Of a DNA stretch of 64,000 bases, positions 8,192 to 16,322 are shown in pieces (the first letter of the stretch is position 1; each line of letters opens with the position of its first letter). The translations under genes were made by a program, and so were the position numbers. The DNA lies in assembly GCF_001658025.2 (NCBI RefSeq), contig NZ_CP014007.2, forward strand, positions 3,100,001 to 3,164,000. Reading direction: 5' to 3'. The DNA is from Kosakonia oryzae. Lineage in GTDB: Bacteria > Pseudomonadota > Gammaproteobacteria > Enterobacterales > Enterobacteriaceae. Under the pieces are notes generated by a model. It did no database searches. It saw only the letters and a list, made by a program, of their open reading frames with translations, and was not told the origin of the DNA.

Positions 8192-8650
8192 TTAATTACG
8201 GCCCGTAAACGGGCTACCCGGATAAGGGATCGACAACTGCTCACCCATTTTATCCTCTTCAAGCTGATGCTTTATGTATTCCTGTATCTTCGCCGTGTTC
8301 TTCCCTACCGTATCTACGTAGTATCCACGGCACCAGAACTCCCTGTTCCTGTATTTGAATTTCAGATCTCCAAACTGCTCATAAAGCATCAGACTGCTTT
8401 TCCCTTTCAGATATCCCATAAAACCAGATACGCTCATTTTGGGCGGGATTTCCACAAGCATATGGATATGATCTGCACAGCATTCAGCCTCCAGAATCCG
8501 TACGTTTTTCCACTCGCATAGCTTTCTTAAAATGCTGCCTGTCGCCAGACGTTTCTCTCCGTAGAACGCCTGTCTTCGGTATTTGGGCGCAAAAACTATG
8601 TGATATTTACAGTTCCATCGGGTGTGCGCTAAGCTCTTTTCGTCCCCCAT
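8192..8650 (-). CDS. tnpA: IS200/IS605-family Y1 transposase
   Basis: A 152-residue transposase that moves single-stranded DNA by HUH/tyrosine chemistry. The HUH motif is visible as HIHML near residue 63 and the catalytic tyrosine lies in the EYIKHQ helix near the C-terminal end. Length and sequence match IS200 TnpA closely. The ATG at 8650 is chosen because it begins the standard MGDEKSLAHTRW start and has GGGGG upstream; the frame extends upstream to 8701 without support. No accompanying TnpB is present, as usual for the IS200 branch. Confidence 0.95.
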   Translation of the reverse strand: MGDEKSLAHTRWNCKYHIVFAPKYRRQAFYGEKRLATGSILRKLCEWKNVRILEAECCADHIHMLVEIPPKMSVSGFMGYLKGKSSLMLYEQFGDLKFKYRNREFWCRGYYVDTVGKNTAKIQEYIKHQLEEDKMGEQLSIPYPGSPFTGRN

Positions 8651-8760
8651 TGGGACCCCCTTTTGATTTCTTGTTGAACTTTTGCAGTTGCCAGACCGCA
8701 AGGTGTTTTAACAAATCAAAAGGGGTTTTAATAACTGGCTTAAAGCTGAAAGCTTTCCGG

Positions 8761-8783
8761 AACCCCCAGCCTAGCTGGGGGTT
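8761..8783. repeat. IS200 left-end hairpin
   Basis: Perfect 10-base palindromic arms (AACCCCCAGC/GCTGGGGGTT) with a three-base loop, the subterminal recognition hairpin typical of IS200 left ends; it also shields the transposase gene from outside transcription. Confidence 0.8.
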
Positions 8784-8797
8784 TTCTATAGACAATG

Positions 8798-8824
8798 AAA
8801 CAACCCGCAAATGGCGGGTTGTTT
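8798..8824 (-). terminator. Terminator of the broken ImmA-type gene
   Basis: An 11-base perfect stem (AAACAACCCGC/GCGGGTTGTTT) with a five-base loop, 12 bases past the stop of the minus-strand ImmA-type fragment. It fits as that gene's original terminator. The U-rich tail is weak. Confidence 0.6.
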
Positions 8825-8836
8825 AGATACTAAGCA

Positions 8837-9233
8837 TCAAACAAGTTGGAGTATATTTCTTGGATTTGAAAGGGGGCGATTAACGGAAAAAATTTCCCTG
8901 ACCGATTCCTGGCTCAAACCAGTTTTCATAAGAATTTTCATCCATGTTGCATCGTCCAACATTTCGATCGCTTCGGCCAACATACTCTGCTCTTCGGGGT
9001 GCACTAGTTCATCACCTGGTTCAACTCTCGTATACCCTTTAAAGTTGAGATGCATATAACCAGTTCTTGCTTGTTCCTGGGTTAATAAGCCCAATGTACT
9101 GGCTCGATAAATGCACATTTTAAGGCTAATTTTCCACCTGAGTTTAAACTCAACCAAAGCGTTTCAATCGAATTGCTTCCCTCGTATTCGTGGAAATTCC
9201 TTAATGAAAGATAACCTTGGAACCAGTAAAGCG
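8837..9233 (-). pseudogene. Remnant of an ImmA/IrrE-type prophage gene
   Basis: The 3' end of a gene whose product resembles the C-terminal part of ImmA/IrrE-family proteins (pattern RWKISLKMCIYRAS.LGLLT, then GYTRVEPGDE and LAEAIEMLDD). In phages these metallopeptidases cleave or destabilise the repressor. Two lesions are visible: a frameshift near 9165 (reading SIETL in one frame and EFKLRWKIS in another), and loss of the 5' two thirds, because homology stops exactly where the long repeat begins at 9234. The HExxH active site is absent. It marks a deletion junction in the second prophage. Confidence 0.65.
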
Positions 9234-9276
9234 GCTCACTTGTAAGCCGTGGAATAAATTCAGAGCGCGAGGAAGT

Positions 9277-9360
9277 ATGAAAATCAGGACAAAAGACAAC
9301 GAGGGCCACTACTTCCGGGAAGTGGTTAATATGAGACATGGAGCCACTGCCGTGGCCTGA
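9277..9360 (+). CDS. Possible 27-residue peptide, repeat copy 2
   Basis: Counterpart of the frame at 5180, here with an ATG start and GAGGA three bases upstream. Only two residues differ from copy 1 (Tyr to His and Gly to Ala, besides the start). Function unknown. Confidence 0.35.
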   Translation: MKIRTKDNEGHYFREVVNMRHGATAVA

Positions 9361-9378
9361 GTATGGTGTGAGGTGGGT

Positions 9379-9633
9379 ATGAATACGATTTTTTTATTAC
9401 TGACTGAATTTGAAACGGCATCAATACCTCTTGCCGATGTATGCGAAAAATACTTTGGCATGAAGTCAGCGACCGCTGATAAAAAAGCTGCTTTGGGGCA
9501 ATTGCCTATCCCAACGTTCCGGGCTGGCGAAAGCCAGAAGGCGCCGCGGATGATTCATATTCAGGATCTCGCCGATTACATAGAGAAACAGAAGGCGGCA
9601 GGAAGAGAACTTTTTAAACAAATGAACAGCTAG
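9379..9633 (+). CDS. PrtN-like small DNA-binding protein, copy 2
   Basis: An 84-residue near-duplicate of the protein at 5282, with Ala to Thr near residue 8 and Arg to Lys near residue 73. The frame is intact, so both copies could be made. It is the last gene before the chromosome junction and is probably expressed from whatever promoter remains upstream, since its original operon (recE/recT) is absent from this remnant. See copy 1 for family and role. Confidence 0.75.
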   Translation: MNTIFLLLTEFETASIPLADVCEKYFGMKSATADKKAALGQLPIPTFRAGESQKAPRMIHIQDLADYIEKQKAAGRELFKQMNS

Positions 9634-9726
9634 TGACATGCCAGGCTTCGCCCGGCTTTTTTGTATTGTTTGATATTATTCCTTTATATTTTATCACAGC
9701 TCGGCACCCCATAATAAAATAAGCCT

Positions 9727-9762
9727 ATGATAAATATATAATAAACCCCGACATTGTGTCGG
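9727..9762. other. Att-like 36-base core, copy 2, at the chromosome junction
   Basis: Identical to 5641-5676. Here the core continues into GGTTTT and completes the palindrome of the ppsA terminator, as expected for the host side of an attachment site. This suggests that the prophages integrate at the ppsA terminator and regenerate it from their own core. Confidence 0.65.
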
Positions 9763-9767
9763 GGTTT
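9743..9767 (-). terminator. ppsA terminator
   Basis: An 11-base perfect stem (AAACCCCGACA/TGTCGGGGTTT) with a three-base loop, 13 bases beyond the ppsA stop. Its distal half is inside the att-like core. Confidence 0.85.
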
Positions 9768-9779
9768 TCCTTCAGTGCG

Positions 9780-12158
9780 TTATTTTTTCAGTTCAGCAAG
9801 CGAGAGCCACGTCTGCACCACGGTGTCCGGATTCAGCGACAGACTGTCGATGCCTTCATCCATCAACCAGGCGGCGAAATCTTCGTGATCCGAAGGCCCC
9901 TGGCCGCAGATACCAACATATTTGCCCTGTTTTTTCGCGGCGCGGATCGCCATCGACAACAGGGCTTTCACCGCCTCATTGCGTTCATCGAACAGTTCGG
10001 AAACGACGCCGGAGTCGCGATCGAGGCCCAGTGTAAGCTGCGTCATATCGTTGGAACCAATCGAGAAACCATCAAAGTGCTCAAGGAACTGCTCCGCCAG
10101 CAATGCGTTGGACGGAATTTCGCACATCATAATGATCTTCAGCCCGTTCTCACCGCGTTTCAGCCCCTGGCGCGCCAGTTCATCAACCACGGCTTTCGCC
10201 TGCTCCACGGTACGAACGAACGGGATCATGATCTCAACGTTTGTCAGCCCCATCTCGTTGCGCACGCGTTTTACTGCCTCGCATTCAAGCGCAAAGCAGT
10301 CGCGGAAGCTATCGGCCACATAACGGCCCGCCCCACGGAAACCGAGCATCGGGTTCTCTTCTTCCGGTTCATAACGCTCGCCGCCGACCAGATTGGCGTA
10401 TTCGTTCGATTTAAAATCCGACAAACGCACAATCACGCGCTTCGGCCAGAACGCCGCGCCCAGCGTGGCAATCCCTTCCGTCAGACGGCCGACGTAAAAC
10501 TCAACCGGCGAGTCAAAACCTTTCATCATCTCGCGAATTTCGTTTTGCAGCTTCGCTTCCTGGTCATCAAACTCCAGCAGCGCGCGCGGGTGAACGCCAA
10601 TCATGCGGTTAATGATAAATTCCAGGCGCGCCAGCCCGACGCCTTCATTCGGCAAACAGGCGAAATCAAAGGCGCGATCCGGGTTACCGACGTTCATCAT
10701 GATCTTCAGCGGCAGATCCGGCATGGTATCGACGCTGGAGCTTTTCACGCTGAAATCGAGCAGATCGGCATACACATAACCCGTGTCGCCTTCGGCACAG
10801 GAGACAGTGACTTTTTCACCGGTTTTGATACGTTCAGTCGCATCACCGCAACCGACCACCGCCGGGATCCCCAGTTCACGGGCGATAATCGCCGCATGGC
10901 AGGTGCGGCCACCACGGTTGGTAACAATCGCCGCCGCCTTCTTCATGATCGGTTCCCAATCCGGGTCGGTCATATCGGTGACCAGCACATCGCCCGCTTC
11001 AATCAGGTTCATTTCGCTGATGTCATGGATCACTTTGACCGTACCAGCACCGATGCGATGACCGATAGCGCGACCTTCAGAGATGATTCGCCCTTGCGCA
11101 TGCAGCGTGTAGCGCTCCATCACCTGTCCGCGGGAGCGTACCGTTTCCGGACGCGCCTGCACGATGAACAACTTGCCGGTATGGCCGTCTTTCGCCCATT
11201 CAATATCCATCGGACGACCATAGTGTTTTTCGATTTGCACCGCCTGTTTGGCCAGCGCCTGCACATCGGCATCGGTCAGCGAGAAGCGATCGCGATCGGC
11301 CTGCGGCACATCTTCAATCTGTACCTGTTTGCCGTGTTCCTGCGTTGGTGCATAAATCATGCGGATCTTTTTCGAGCCCATCGTGCGACGCACAATCGCC
11401 GGACGACCAGCTGCCAGCGTCGGTTTATGCACGTAGAACTCATCCGGGTTGACTGCGCCCTGCACCACCATCTCGCCCAGCCCCCACGCCGAGGTGATGA
11501 ATACCACCTGGTCGAAGCCGGATTCAGTATCAATAGAGAACATCACGCCGGAAGCGCCGATGTCCGAGCGCACCATACGCTGCACGCCCGCAGAGAGCGC
11601 CACGCCACGGTGGTCATATCCCTGATGCACGCGGTAAGAGATAGCGCGGTCGTTAAACAGCGAAGCAAATACGTGTTTAACGGCCACCAGCACGGCGTCA
11701 TAACCCTGAACATTGAGGAATGTTTCTTGCTGACCGGCGAAAGAGGCATCCGGCATATCCTCCGCCGTTGCCGAGGAGCGTACGGCAAAAGAGGCTTGCG
11801 CGTCATCTTCTGACAGTTTTGCATACGCATCATGAACCGCTTTTTCCAGCTCCGGCTGGAAAGGCGTATCGACAATCCACTGGCGGATCTGTGCGCCAGC
11901 TTTCGCCAGCTCAGAGACATCGTCAATATCCGTGCTATCCAGCAGCGCATAAATACGTTGATTTAAGCCGCTCTGTTCAAGGAACTGGTTAAACGCATCG
12001 GCGGTGGTCGCGAACCCATTCGGCACGGAAACCCCCACGCCTGACAGGTTAGTAATCATTTCACCAAGGGAGGCATTTTTGCCCCCAACTCTGTCTACAT
12101 CATTCATGCCGAGTTGGTCATACCAAAGCACCAGCGGAGACGAGCCATTGTTGGACAT
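9780..12158 (-). CDS. ppsA: Phosphoenolpyruvate synthase
   Basis: A 792-residue cytoplasmic enzyme converting pyruvate plus ATP to phosphoenolpyruvate, AMP and phosphate for gluconeogenesis. The order is ATP-grasp-like N-terminal domain, central swivelling domain with the phospho-histidine (GGRTCHAAI, near residue 421) and C-terminal PEP-utilisers barrel ([18 protein letters not shown], near 750). Length equals the E. coli protein. The start at 12158 gives [13 protein letters not shown]; the frame continues upstream to 12296 but is not conserved. ppsR, its regulator, is divergent. A Cra-like site lies 85 bases upstream. Standard copy, no oddities. Confidence 0.98.
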   Translation of the reverse strand: MSNNGSSPLVLWYDQLGMNDVDRVGGKNASLGEMITNLSGVGVSVPNGFATTADAFNQFLEQSGLNQRIYALLDSTDIDDVSELAKAGAQIRQWIVDTPFQPELEKAVHDAYAKLSEDDAQASFAVRSSATAEDMPDASFAGQQETFLNVQGYDAVLVAVKHVFASLFNDRAISYRVHQGYDHRGVALSAGVQRMVRSDIGASGVMFSIDTESGFDQVVFITSAWGLGEMVVQGAVNPDEFYVHKPTLAAGRPAIVRRTMGSKKIRMIYAPTQEHGKQVQIEDVPQADRDRFSLTDADVQALAKQAVQIEKHYGRPMDIEWAKDGHTGKLFIVQARPETVRSRGQVMERYTLHAQGRIISEGRAIGHRIGAGTVKVIHDISEMNLIEAGDVLVTDMTDPDWEPIMKKAAAIVTNRGGRTCHAAIIARELGIPAVVGCGDATERIKTGEKVTVSCAEGDTGYVYADLLDFSVKSSSVDTMPDLPLKIMMNVGNPDRAFDFACLPNEGVGLARLEFIINRMIGVHPRALLEFDDQEAKLQNEIREMMKGFDSPVEFYVGRLTEGIATLGAAFWPKRVIVRLSDFKSNEYANLVGGERYEPEEENPMLGFRGAGRYVADSFRDCFALECEAVKRVRNEMGLTNVEIMIPFVRTVEQAKAVVDELARQGLKRGENGLKIIMMCEIPSNALLAEQFLEHFDGFSIGSNDMTQLTLGLDRDSGVVSELFDERNEAVKALLSMAIRAAKKQGKYVGICGQGPSDHEDFAAWLMDEGIDSLSLNPDTVVQTWLSLAELKK

Positions 12159-12242
12159 CGAAACAATCCTTTTGTGATATATGAATGGGTAAAATCTCAG
12201 ACTGCGTATTAATCCTGGCATAATTAATTCGCCGGAAAAAAC

Positions 12243-12256
12243 GGTGAATCGTGTAA
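12243..12256 (+). promoter_or_regulatory. Cra (FruR)-like site upstream of ppsA
   Basis: GGTGAATCGTGTAA matches the left half of the Cra consensus and resembles the E. coli ppsA Cra site, which activates gluconeogenic transcription. The right half is degenerate. It lies in the 330-base ppsA-ppsR divergent intergenic region, the rest of which is AT-rich with no other feature I can name. Confidence 0.5.
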
Positions 12257-12488
12257 GCAATTCCAGATTATGGTTTTTCGGACAGATTCCCATCAATAAA
12301 TCACGCGGTGAAAATATCTCTTTTTAGAATATCCTTATTTTTCATACGCCATCAAAAAAAGTGAACCTTGTAGTTCATAAAAAATAAAAACACCATTTCA
12401 TTTTAAAAATGAGAAAAAGGAGATACGCACAGTGAAGATTTTAATTTATGCTTTCAGAGAATTACGAATGAAAGTCAGGATGGGTTAA

Positions 12489-13322
12489 ATGGACAGTTCT
12501 GTTGATCGCCATGTGTTTTATATTTCTGATGGAACCGCTATCACCGCTGAAGTATTGGGCCATGCGGTGATGTCGCAATTTCCGGTCGCCGTCAGCAGCA
12601 TCACCTTACCTTTCGTGGAAAACGAGAGCCGCGCCCGCGCCGTCAAAGATCAGATTGATGCTATCTATCAGCAAACGGGCAACCGTCCATTGGTTTTTTA
12701 TTCTATTGTGATCCCCGAAATTCGCTCTATTATTTTGCAAAGCGAAGGATTTTGTCAGGACATTGTTCAGGCGCTGGTTGCCCCATTACAGCAGGAATTA
12801 AAGCTCGATCCCACCCCCATTGCGCATCGTACGCATGGGCTTAATCCGGGTAATTTAACTAAATATGACGCGCGTATTGCCGCAATTGATTACACACTGG
12901 CACATGATGACGGTATTTCGTTGCGCAATCTCGATCAGGCTCAGGTGATTTTACTGGGCGTATCGCGCTGTGGAAAAACCCCCACCAGCCTCTATCTGGC
13001 GATGCAATTTGGTATTCGCGCAGCGAATTATCCTTTTATTGCCGATGATATGGATAACCTGGTACTTCCGGCTGCGTTAAAACCGTTGCAGCATAAATTA
13101 TTTGGTCTGACCATTAATCCGGAGCGCCTTGCCGCGATTCGTGAAGAGCGGCGGGAGAACAGCCGGTACGCTTCTTTGCGACAGTGCCGCATGGAAGTGG
13201 CGGAAGTGGAAGCGCTTTACCGCAAAAATCAGATTCCTTGTCTTAACAGTACCAACTACTCAGTTGAAGAGATTGCAACCAAAATGCTCGACATCATGGG
13301 GCTGAACCGCCGCATGTACTGA
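12489..13322 (+). CDS. ppsR: PEP synthase regulatory protein (kinase/pyrophosphorylase)
   Basis: A 277-residue bifunctional regulator that inactivates PpsA by ADP-dependent phosphorylation of a threonine and reactivates it by phosphate-dependent dephosphorylation. The P-loop-like motif [11 protein letters not shown] lies near residue 157, as in the DUF299 family. Length and sequence fit E. coli PpsR (YdiA). It is divergent from ppsA, the usual arrangement. An AGGATGGG stretch before the ATG gives a moderate ribosome site. Confidence 0.96.
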   Translation: MDSSVDRHVFYISDGTAITAEVLGHAVMSQFPVAVSSITLPFVENESRARAVKDQIDAIYQQTGNRPLVFYSIVIPEIRSIILQSEGFCQDIVQALVAPLQQELKLDPTPIAHRTHGLNPGNLTKYDARIAAIDYTLAHDDGISLRNLDQAQVILLGVSRCGKTPTSLYLAMQFGIRAANYPFIADDMDNLVLPAALKPLQHKLFGLTINPERLAAIREERRENSRYASLRQCRMEVAEVEALYRKNQIPCLNSTNYSVEEIATKMLDIMGLNRRMY

Positions 13323-13425
13323 ACATTGCGCCTTCGGTGCCGCTTAATCCCGATCTCAGGGCCTTTTTATGGTTCGCGTGCCTGATAAAGTTCACCGATA
13401 CTCGTTCTTTGCAGGTAAGAGGCGT

Positions 13426-13474
13426 TGGGATGAATATAAAAATAAGTGACACTTTTTATAAAATGTCACTTATT
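13426..13474 (-). terminator. Terminator of the 98-residue peptide gene
   Basis: Perfect 11-base arms (13441-13451 and 13464-13474) with a 12-base loop; on the minus strand the stem is followed by TTTTTATATTC. It lies 29 bases after the minus-strand peptide gene and separates it from convergent ppsR. Confidence 0.75.
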
Positions 13475-13502
13475 CATATTCTAATACCGCACCGGGCTAC
13501 CG

Positions 13503-13799
13503 TTAGATGAAGAACAGAAGCGGCGACAGGCAAAGAAGGCCGGCGCCAACCACGCCTGCGGCCCCTACTGCGCCCACGACGCCAATGGTACCGAGCGTGG
13601 CTACCACGCCAATGGCGTCAGCAGCAATACCACCCAATAAGCCCAAAGACAGGCCCGCATTTGCCACAGAGAAGTGATCTTCGCCCGGGATCATCATATC
13701 AATCAATTTCCCGATACCTCCCCCCAGCAGGGCACCCGCTGTGGTAAAAAGTACTCCACCCGAAGCATACTGCATTTCATTATTGGTAAGTTCTTTCAT
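13503..13799 (-). CDS. Double-glycine-leader peptide A, class II microcin-like
   Basis: A 98-residue precursor. Residues 1-15 (MKELTNNEMQYASGG) match double-glycine leaders of the MccV/class II bacteriocin type that are cut by peptidase-containing ABC exporters. The remaining 83 residues are strongly hydrophobic and rich in Gly and Ala, with GxxxG-like repeats (GALLGGGIG, GLLGG, VGAVGAAG). The ATG at 13799 is preceded by AAGGA; the longer frame from 13841 would put 14 residues before the leader. A related gene lies 292 bases upstream. No exporter or immunity gene is recognised nearby. A bacteriocin-like secreted peptide is inferred. Confidence 0.7.
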   Translation of the reverse strand: MKELTNNEMQYASGGVLFTTAGALLGGGIGKLIDMMIPGEDHFSVANAGLSLGLLGGIAADAIGVVATLGTIGVVGAVGAAGVVGAGLLCLSPLLFFI

Positions 13800-14030
13800 T
13801 TCATTATCCTTAATGTTAATTTTCACGAACGCATAAAACAAACAAGAATACCATTTCTGATATCAGTGAAGTCATCTTCGATGGTACTCTTTATTGTCTA
13901 TGCACAACCAAAAACGCCGCAATAATAATCAGCGCATTTTTGAGCGTATTACATCACGGATACCCGATGAAAAAATCTGGACACCTTGCAACATTAACGT
14001 ACCGATAAGCATGAGAAATCCACTGTTTTA

Positions 14031-14056
14031 TTTTACTGGGGGAGCCCCCAGTAAAA
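14031..14056. repeat. Perfect inverted repeat between the two peptide genes
   Basis: Twelve-base perfect arms (TTTTACTGGGGG/CCCCCAGTAAAA) separated by two bases, 36 bases past the stop of peptide B. There is no run of T after the stem on either strand, so it may be an mRNA processing or attenuation hairpin rather than a classic terminator. Confidence 0.6.
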
Positions 14057-14091
14057 TTAACAGCAGTTCGCCATCCGTGGCGATTAATGAT

Positions 14092-14319
14092 TTATTTTCT
14101 GAATATGTTCATAATGCTGGAGAAAAGATTCAGGCCGGTTTCAAGCACGACGCCGATGCCCTTACCAATATTACGACCTAAATCAGTGGCGAAAGAACCT
14201 TTCCCGCCAAAGGCGGCATCAATCACGATACCAATGCCTTCACCAAGCATACCCGCAGCCAGAGAGATCAAACCTGCACCGGATACGGCCTGCATTTCAT
14301 CATTGTTGAGTTGTTTCAT
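14092..14319 (-). CDS. Double-glycine-type peptide B, class II microcin-like
   Basis: A 75-residue precursor. The leader MKQLNNDEMQAVSGA ends in Gly-Ala, an accepted variant of the double-glycine site. The mature part (60 residues) is amphipathic with GxxxG motifs (GMLGEGIG, GRNIGKGIG) and a basic tail (FRK). Leader and upstream sequence (ATTAAGG then ATG) are closely related to peptide A, so the genes are paralogues. The start at 14319 is set by AAGGGG eight bases upstream. Two related GxxxG peptides side by side is what a two-peptide bacteriocin looks like; this is inferred and no transporter is in the window. Confidence 0.68.
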   Translation of the reverse strand: MKQLNNDEMQAVSGAGLISLAAGMLGEGIGIVIDAAFGGKGSFATDLGRNIGKGIGVVLETGLNLFSSIMNIFRK

Positions 14320-14772
14320 TAAATTCCCCTTAATGTGGAAACAATATTTAAATAGAACGCTGAAAAAATAGATTTCAGCTTTTCTGGAGCCATCACATAA
14401 CAACTCCAAATTCTTTTATAAAATATACTTAATAGTATCTGCCAGCGATGAATGTATTGTCCAGAAATAGCGCGCAATATTTTTCCTAAAAAAACTTTTA
14501 AAATAAAAACTATACAGAAATTTAACACCTCTGTTTTTTTCGTGGTTGGTAAATCATTTTATAATAGCAAGCGTAGGGCGCACATATTTATCAAACAAAT
14601 TATATGCAAAAGAAATTTCCGACAATAATAACCCCGGCAGGCAGGAATAATAGATCGTGTTAAGTTTAAAAATAATTAATACCTGACCCACCTGACGCTC
14701 ACTCAGTAGAAAACAAATCACAGCAAAGCGTGCTCAAAATATGCTCACTCACAGAGTATTGCACACGTTTTT
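14320..14772. other. AT-rich upstream region of peptide B and aroH
   Basis: About 450 bases of AT-rich DNA. It should hold the peptide B promoter. A hydrophobic 69-codon frame on the minus strand (14319-14528) ends by overlapping the peptide B start codon but begins with GTG and no ribosome site; see findings. Nothing else is supportable. Confidence 0.4.
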
Positions 14773-14790
14773 GTACTAACAAGCTAGTAC
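14773..14790. promoter_or_regulatory. TrpR operator of aroH
   Basis: An 18-base near-palindrome with perfect outer arms GTACTA/TAGTAC, matching the TrpR consensus. A -10-like TATGAT follows at 14808, so tryptophan-bound TrpR would cover the aroH promoter, as in E. coli. Confidence 0.8.
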
Positions 14791-14931
14791 ATTGATTCAC
14801 ACTGCGCTATGATACCTGCCACTGAAGTAATACGCTTCACGGCCATACTTGAAATAAGCCGCGATTGGTTTATGGTGTGCGCATCACTTCCGGCATTCCT
14901 GCCGCTGAAGCACCTAATTTTGAGACGCTTG

Positions 14932-15978
14932 ATGAACAAAACCGATGAACTCCGCACTGCGCGCATCGATAGCCTGGTGACACCGGCTGAACTGGCGCAG
15001 CGTTATCCTGTTAAACCTGATATTGCCGAACATGTTATTGCATCCCGGCGGCGAATCGAAAAAATCCTCAATGGCGAAGATCGCCGCTTATTGGTGATTA
15101 TTGGCCCCTGCTCCATCCACGATCTTGATGCGGCGGTAGATTACGCGAGCCGCTTGCAGACGCTGCGTGAGAAACATCACGCCCAGCTCGAGATCGTGAT
15201 GCGTACCTATTTTGAAAAACCTCGCACGGTTGTTGGCTGGAAAGGACTGATTTCCGATCCGGACCTGAATGGCAGCTATCGCGTTAATCATGGTCTCGAA
15301 CTGGCGCGCAAGCTGCTGCTCCAGGTCAACGAACTCGGTGTGCCAACGGCGACTGAATTTCTCGACATGGTAACCGGGCAATTTATAGCCGATCTGATTA
15401 GCTGGGGCGCGATTGGCGCACGTACAACGGAAAGCCAGATCCACCGTGAAATGGCGTCAGCGCTCTCCTGCCCGGTCGGTTTTAAAAACGGCACCGATGG
15501 CAATACCCGCATCGCGGTCGATGCGATCCGCGCCTCCCGTGCCAGCCATATGTTCCTCTCGCCGGATAAAACCGGCCAGATGACCATCTATCAAACCAGT
15601 GGTAACCCTTACGGGCATATCATTATGCGGGGCGGGAAAACGCCGAACTATTACGCCGAGGATATCGCCAATGCGTGCGATACGCTGAGCGAGTTTGATC
15701 TGCCGGAATACCTGGTGGTGGATTTCAGCCACGGCAACTGCCAGAAGCAACATCGACGTCAACTCGATGTCTGTGACAATGTTTGTTCGCAGATCCGTAA
15801 CGGTTCGACCGCCATCGCCGGCGTGATGGTAGAAAGCTTCCTGCAGGAAGGCACGCAGAAAATTGTCAGCGGCCAGCCGCTGGTTTACGGGCAATCCATT
15901 ACCGATCCTTGCCTGGGCTGGGACGACAGTGAATTGCTGCTGGAAAAACTGGCGGCCGCAGTCGCCACCCGCCTCTGA
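14932..15978 (+). CDS. aroH: Tryptophan-sensitive DAHP synthase
   Basis: A 348-residue enzyme joining phosphoenolpyruvate and erythrose 4-phosphate, the first step of the shikimate pathway. Signature motifs include IIGPCSIHD (near residue 58), MRTYFEKPRT, KNGTDGN and the metal-binding region DFSHGN. Length equals the E. coli AroH. The start at 14932 gives the conserved MNKTDELRTARI; the frame runs upstream to 14809 but that part overlaps the promoter. Of the three paralogues, AroH is identified by both sequence and the TrpR operator in front. Confidence 0.97.
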   Translation: MNKTDELRTARIDSLVTPAELAQRYPVKPDIAEHVIASRRRIEKILNGEDRRLLVIIGPCSIHDLDAAVDYASRLQTLREKHHAQLEIVMRTYFEKPRTVVGWKGLISDPDLNGSYRVNHGLELARKLLLQVNELGVPTATEFLDMVTGQFIADLISWGAIGARTTESQIHREMASALSCPVGFKNGTDGNTRIAVDAIRASRASHMFLSPDKTGQMTIYQTSGNPYGHIIMRGGKTPNYYAEDIANACDTLSEFDLPEYLVVDFSHGNCQKQHRRQLDVCDNVCSQIRNGSTAIAGVMVESFLQEGTQKIVSGQPLVYGQSITDPCLGWDDSELLLEKLAAAVATRL

Positions 15979-15982
15979 TCGC

Positions 15983-16010
15983 ATCCCGCCGCCTGCCGGC
16001 GGGATCCTCT
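15983..16010 (+). terminator. aroH terminator
   Basis: A 9-base perfect stem (ATCCCGCCG/CGGCGGGAT) five bases after the aroH stop, followed by CCTCTTTCC, a moderately T-rich tail. Confidence 0.7.
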
Positions 16011-16080
16011 TTCCCTACTTTATCCAGGGGGAAACTGCGAAATGTTACAGAACACCCTTGCTAGCGGTCGGCATATTATT

Positions 16081-16099
16081 GATAATGATTATCATTGTT
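16081..16099. promoter_or_regulatory. Fur box upstream of hemP
   Basis: Sixteen of nineteen bases match the Fur consensus (GATAATGATTATCATTGTT), with overlapping GATAAT repeats on both sides, 26 bases before hemP. Iron repression of hemP is therefore expected. Confidence 0.85.
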
Positions 16100-16124
16100 G
16101 ATAATGAACTACATTTAAACATTT

Positions 16125-16316
16125 ATGTCGCATACGGATAGCTCGACGGCCCCACTCATCGCTTCGCAGGAAAAACCCACCCATATCAGCCCGACCGATC
16201 GCCGTATCAACAGTCAACAACTGCTGGGCGAAGAAGGCCGGGTGGTGATTGAGCATAAAGGCCAGCAATATCTGCTGCGTCAGACCCATGCCGGGAAGCT
16301 GATTCTGACCAAATGA
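16125..16316 (+). CDS. hemP: Hemin uptake protein HemP family
   Basis: A 63-residue member of the HemP (YdiE) family; in the best-studied systems family members influence expression or function of haem uptake. Conserved features are the tail [25 protein letters not shown] and GKLILTK. A strong Fur box 26 bases upstream supports iron-dependent expression. No haem transport genes are adjacent, as in E. coli, where it also stands alone. Molecular role not well established. Confidence 0.9.
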   Translation: MSHTDSSTAPLIASQEKPTHISPTDRRINSQQLLGEEGRVVIEHKGQQYLLRQTHAGKLILTK

Positions 16317-16322
16317 GCCAGT

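Larger units (their letters stand above)
8088..8790 (-). mobile_element. IS200-type insertion sequence
   Basis: About 700 bases, the usual IS200 length, carrying one transposase gene. The left-end signature hairpin (10-base stem, 8761-8783) sits about 110 bases upstream of the gene; the other boundary near 8088 is an estimate from expected length. Such elements have no terminal inverted repeats, so exact ends cannot be read by eye. It is inserted just past the terminator of the broken ImmA-type gene. The transposase frame is intact. Confidence 0.75.
9234..9762. repeat. Long direct repeat, copy 2
   Basis: Second copy of the 5137-5676 segment. It contains the truncated end of the DUF4060 gene, the 27-codon frame, the PrtN-like gene, its terminator and the 36-base core. 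Differences from copy 1 are scattered single bases plus a small length change at 9711-9726. Its right end merges into the ppsA terminator, so this copy marks the chromosome junction. Confidence 0.9.

Noticed and set aside
9756..11813. A 685-codon open frame opposite ppsA
   Set aside because: It is fully antisense to a strongly conserved gene; composition is His/Arg-rich as expected from a shadow frame in GC-rich coding DNA.
14031..14056. Intrinsic terminator after peptide B
   Set aside because: The stem is perfect but not followed by a T run on either strand, so it is listed as an inverted repeat only.
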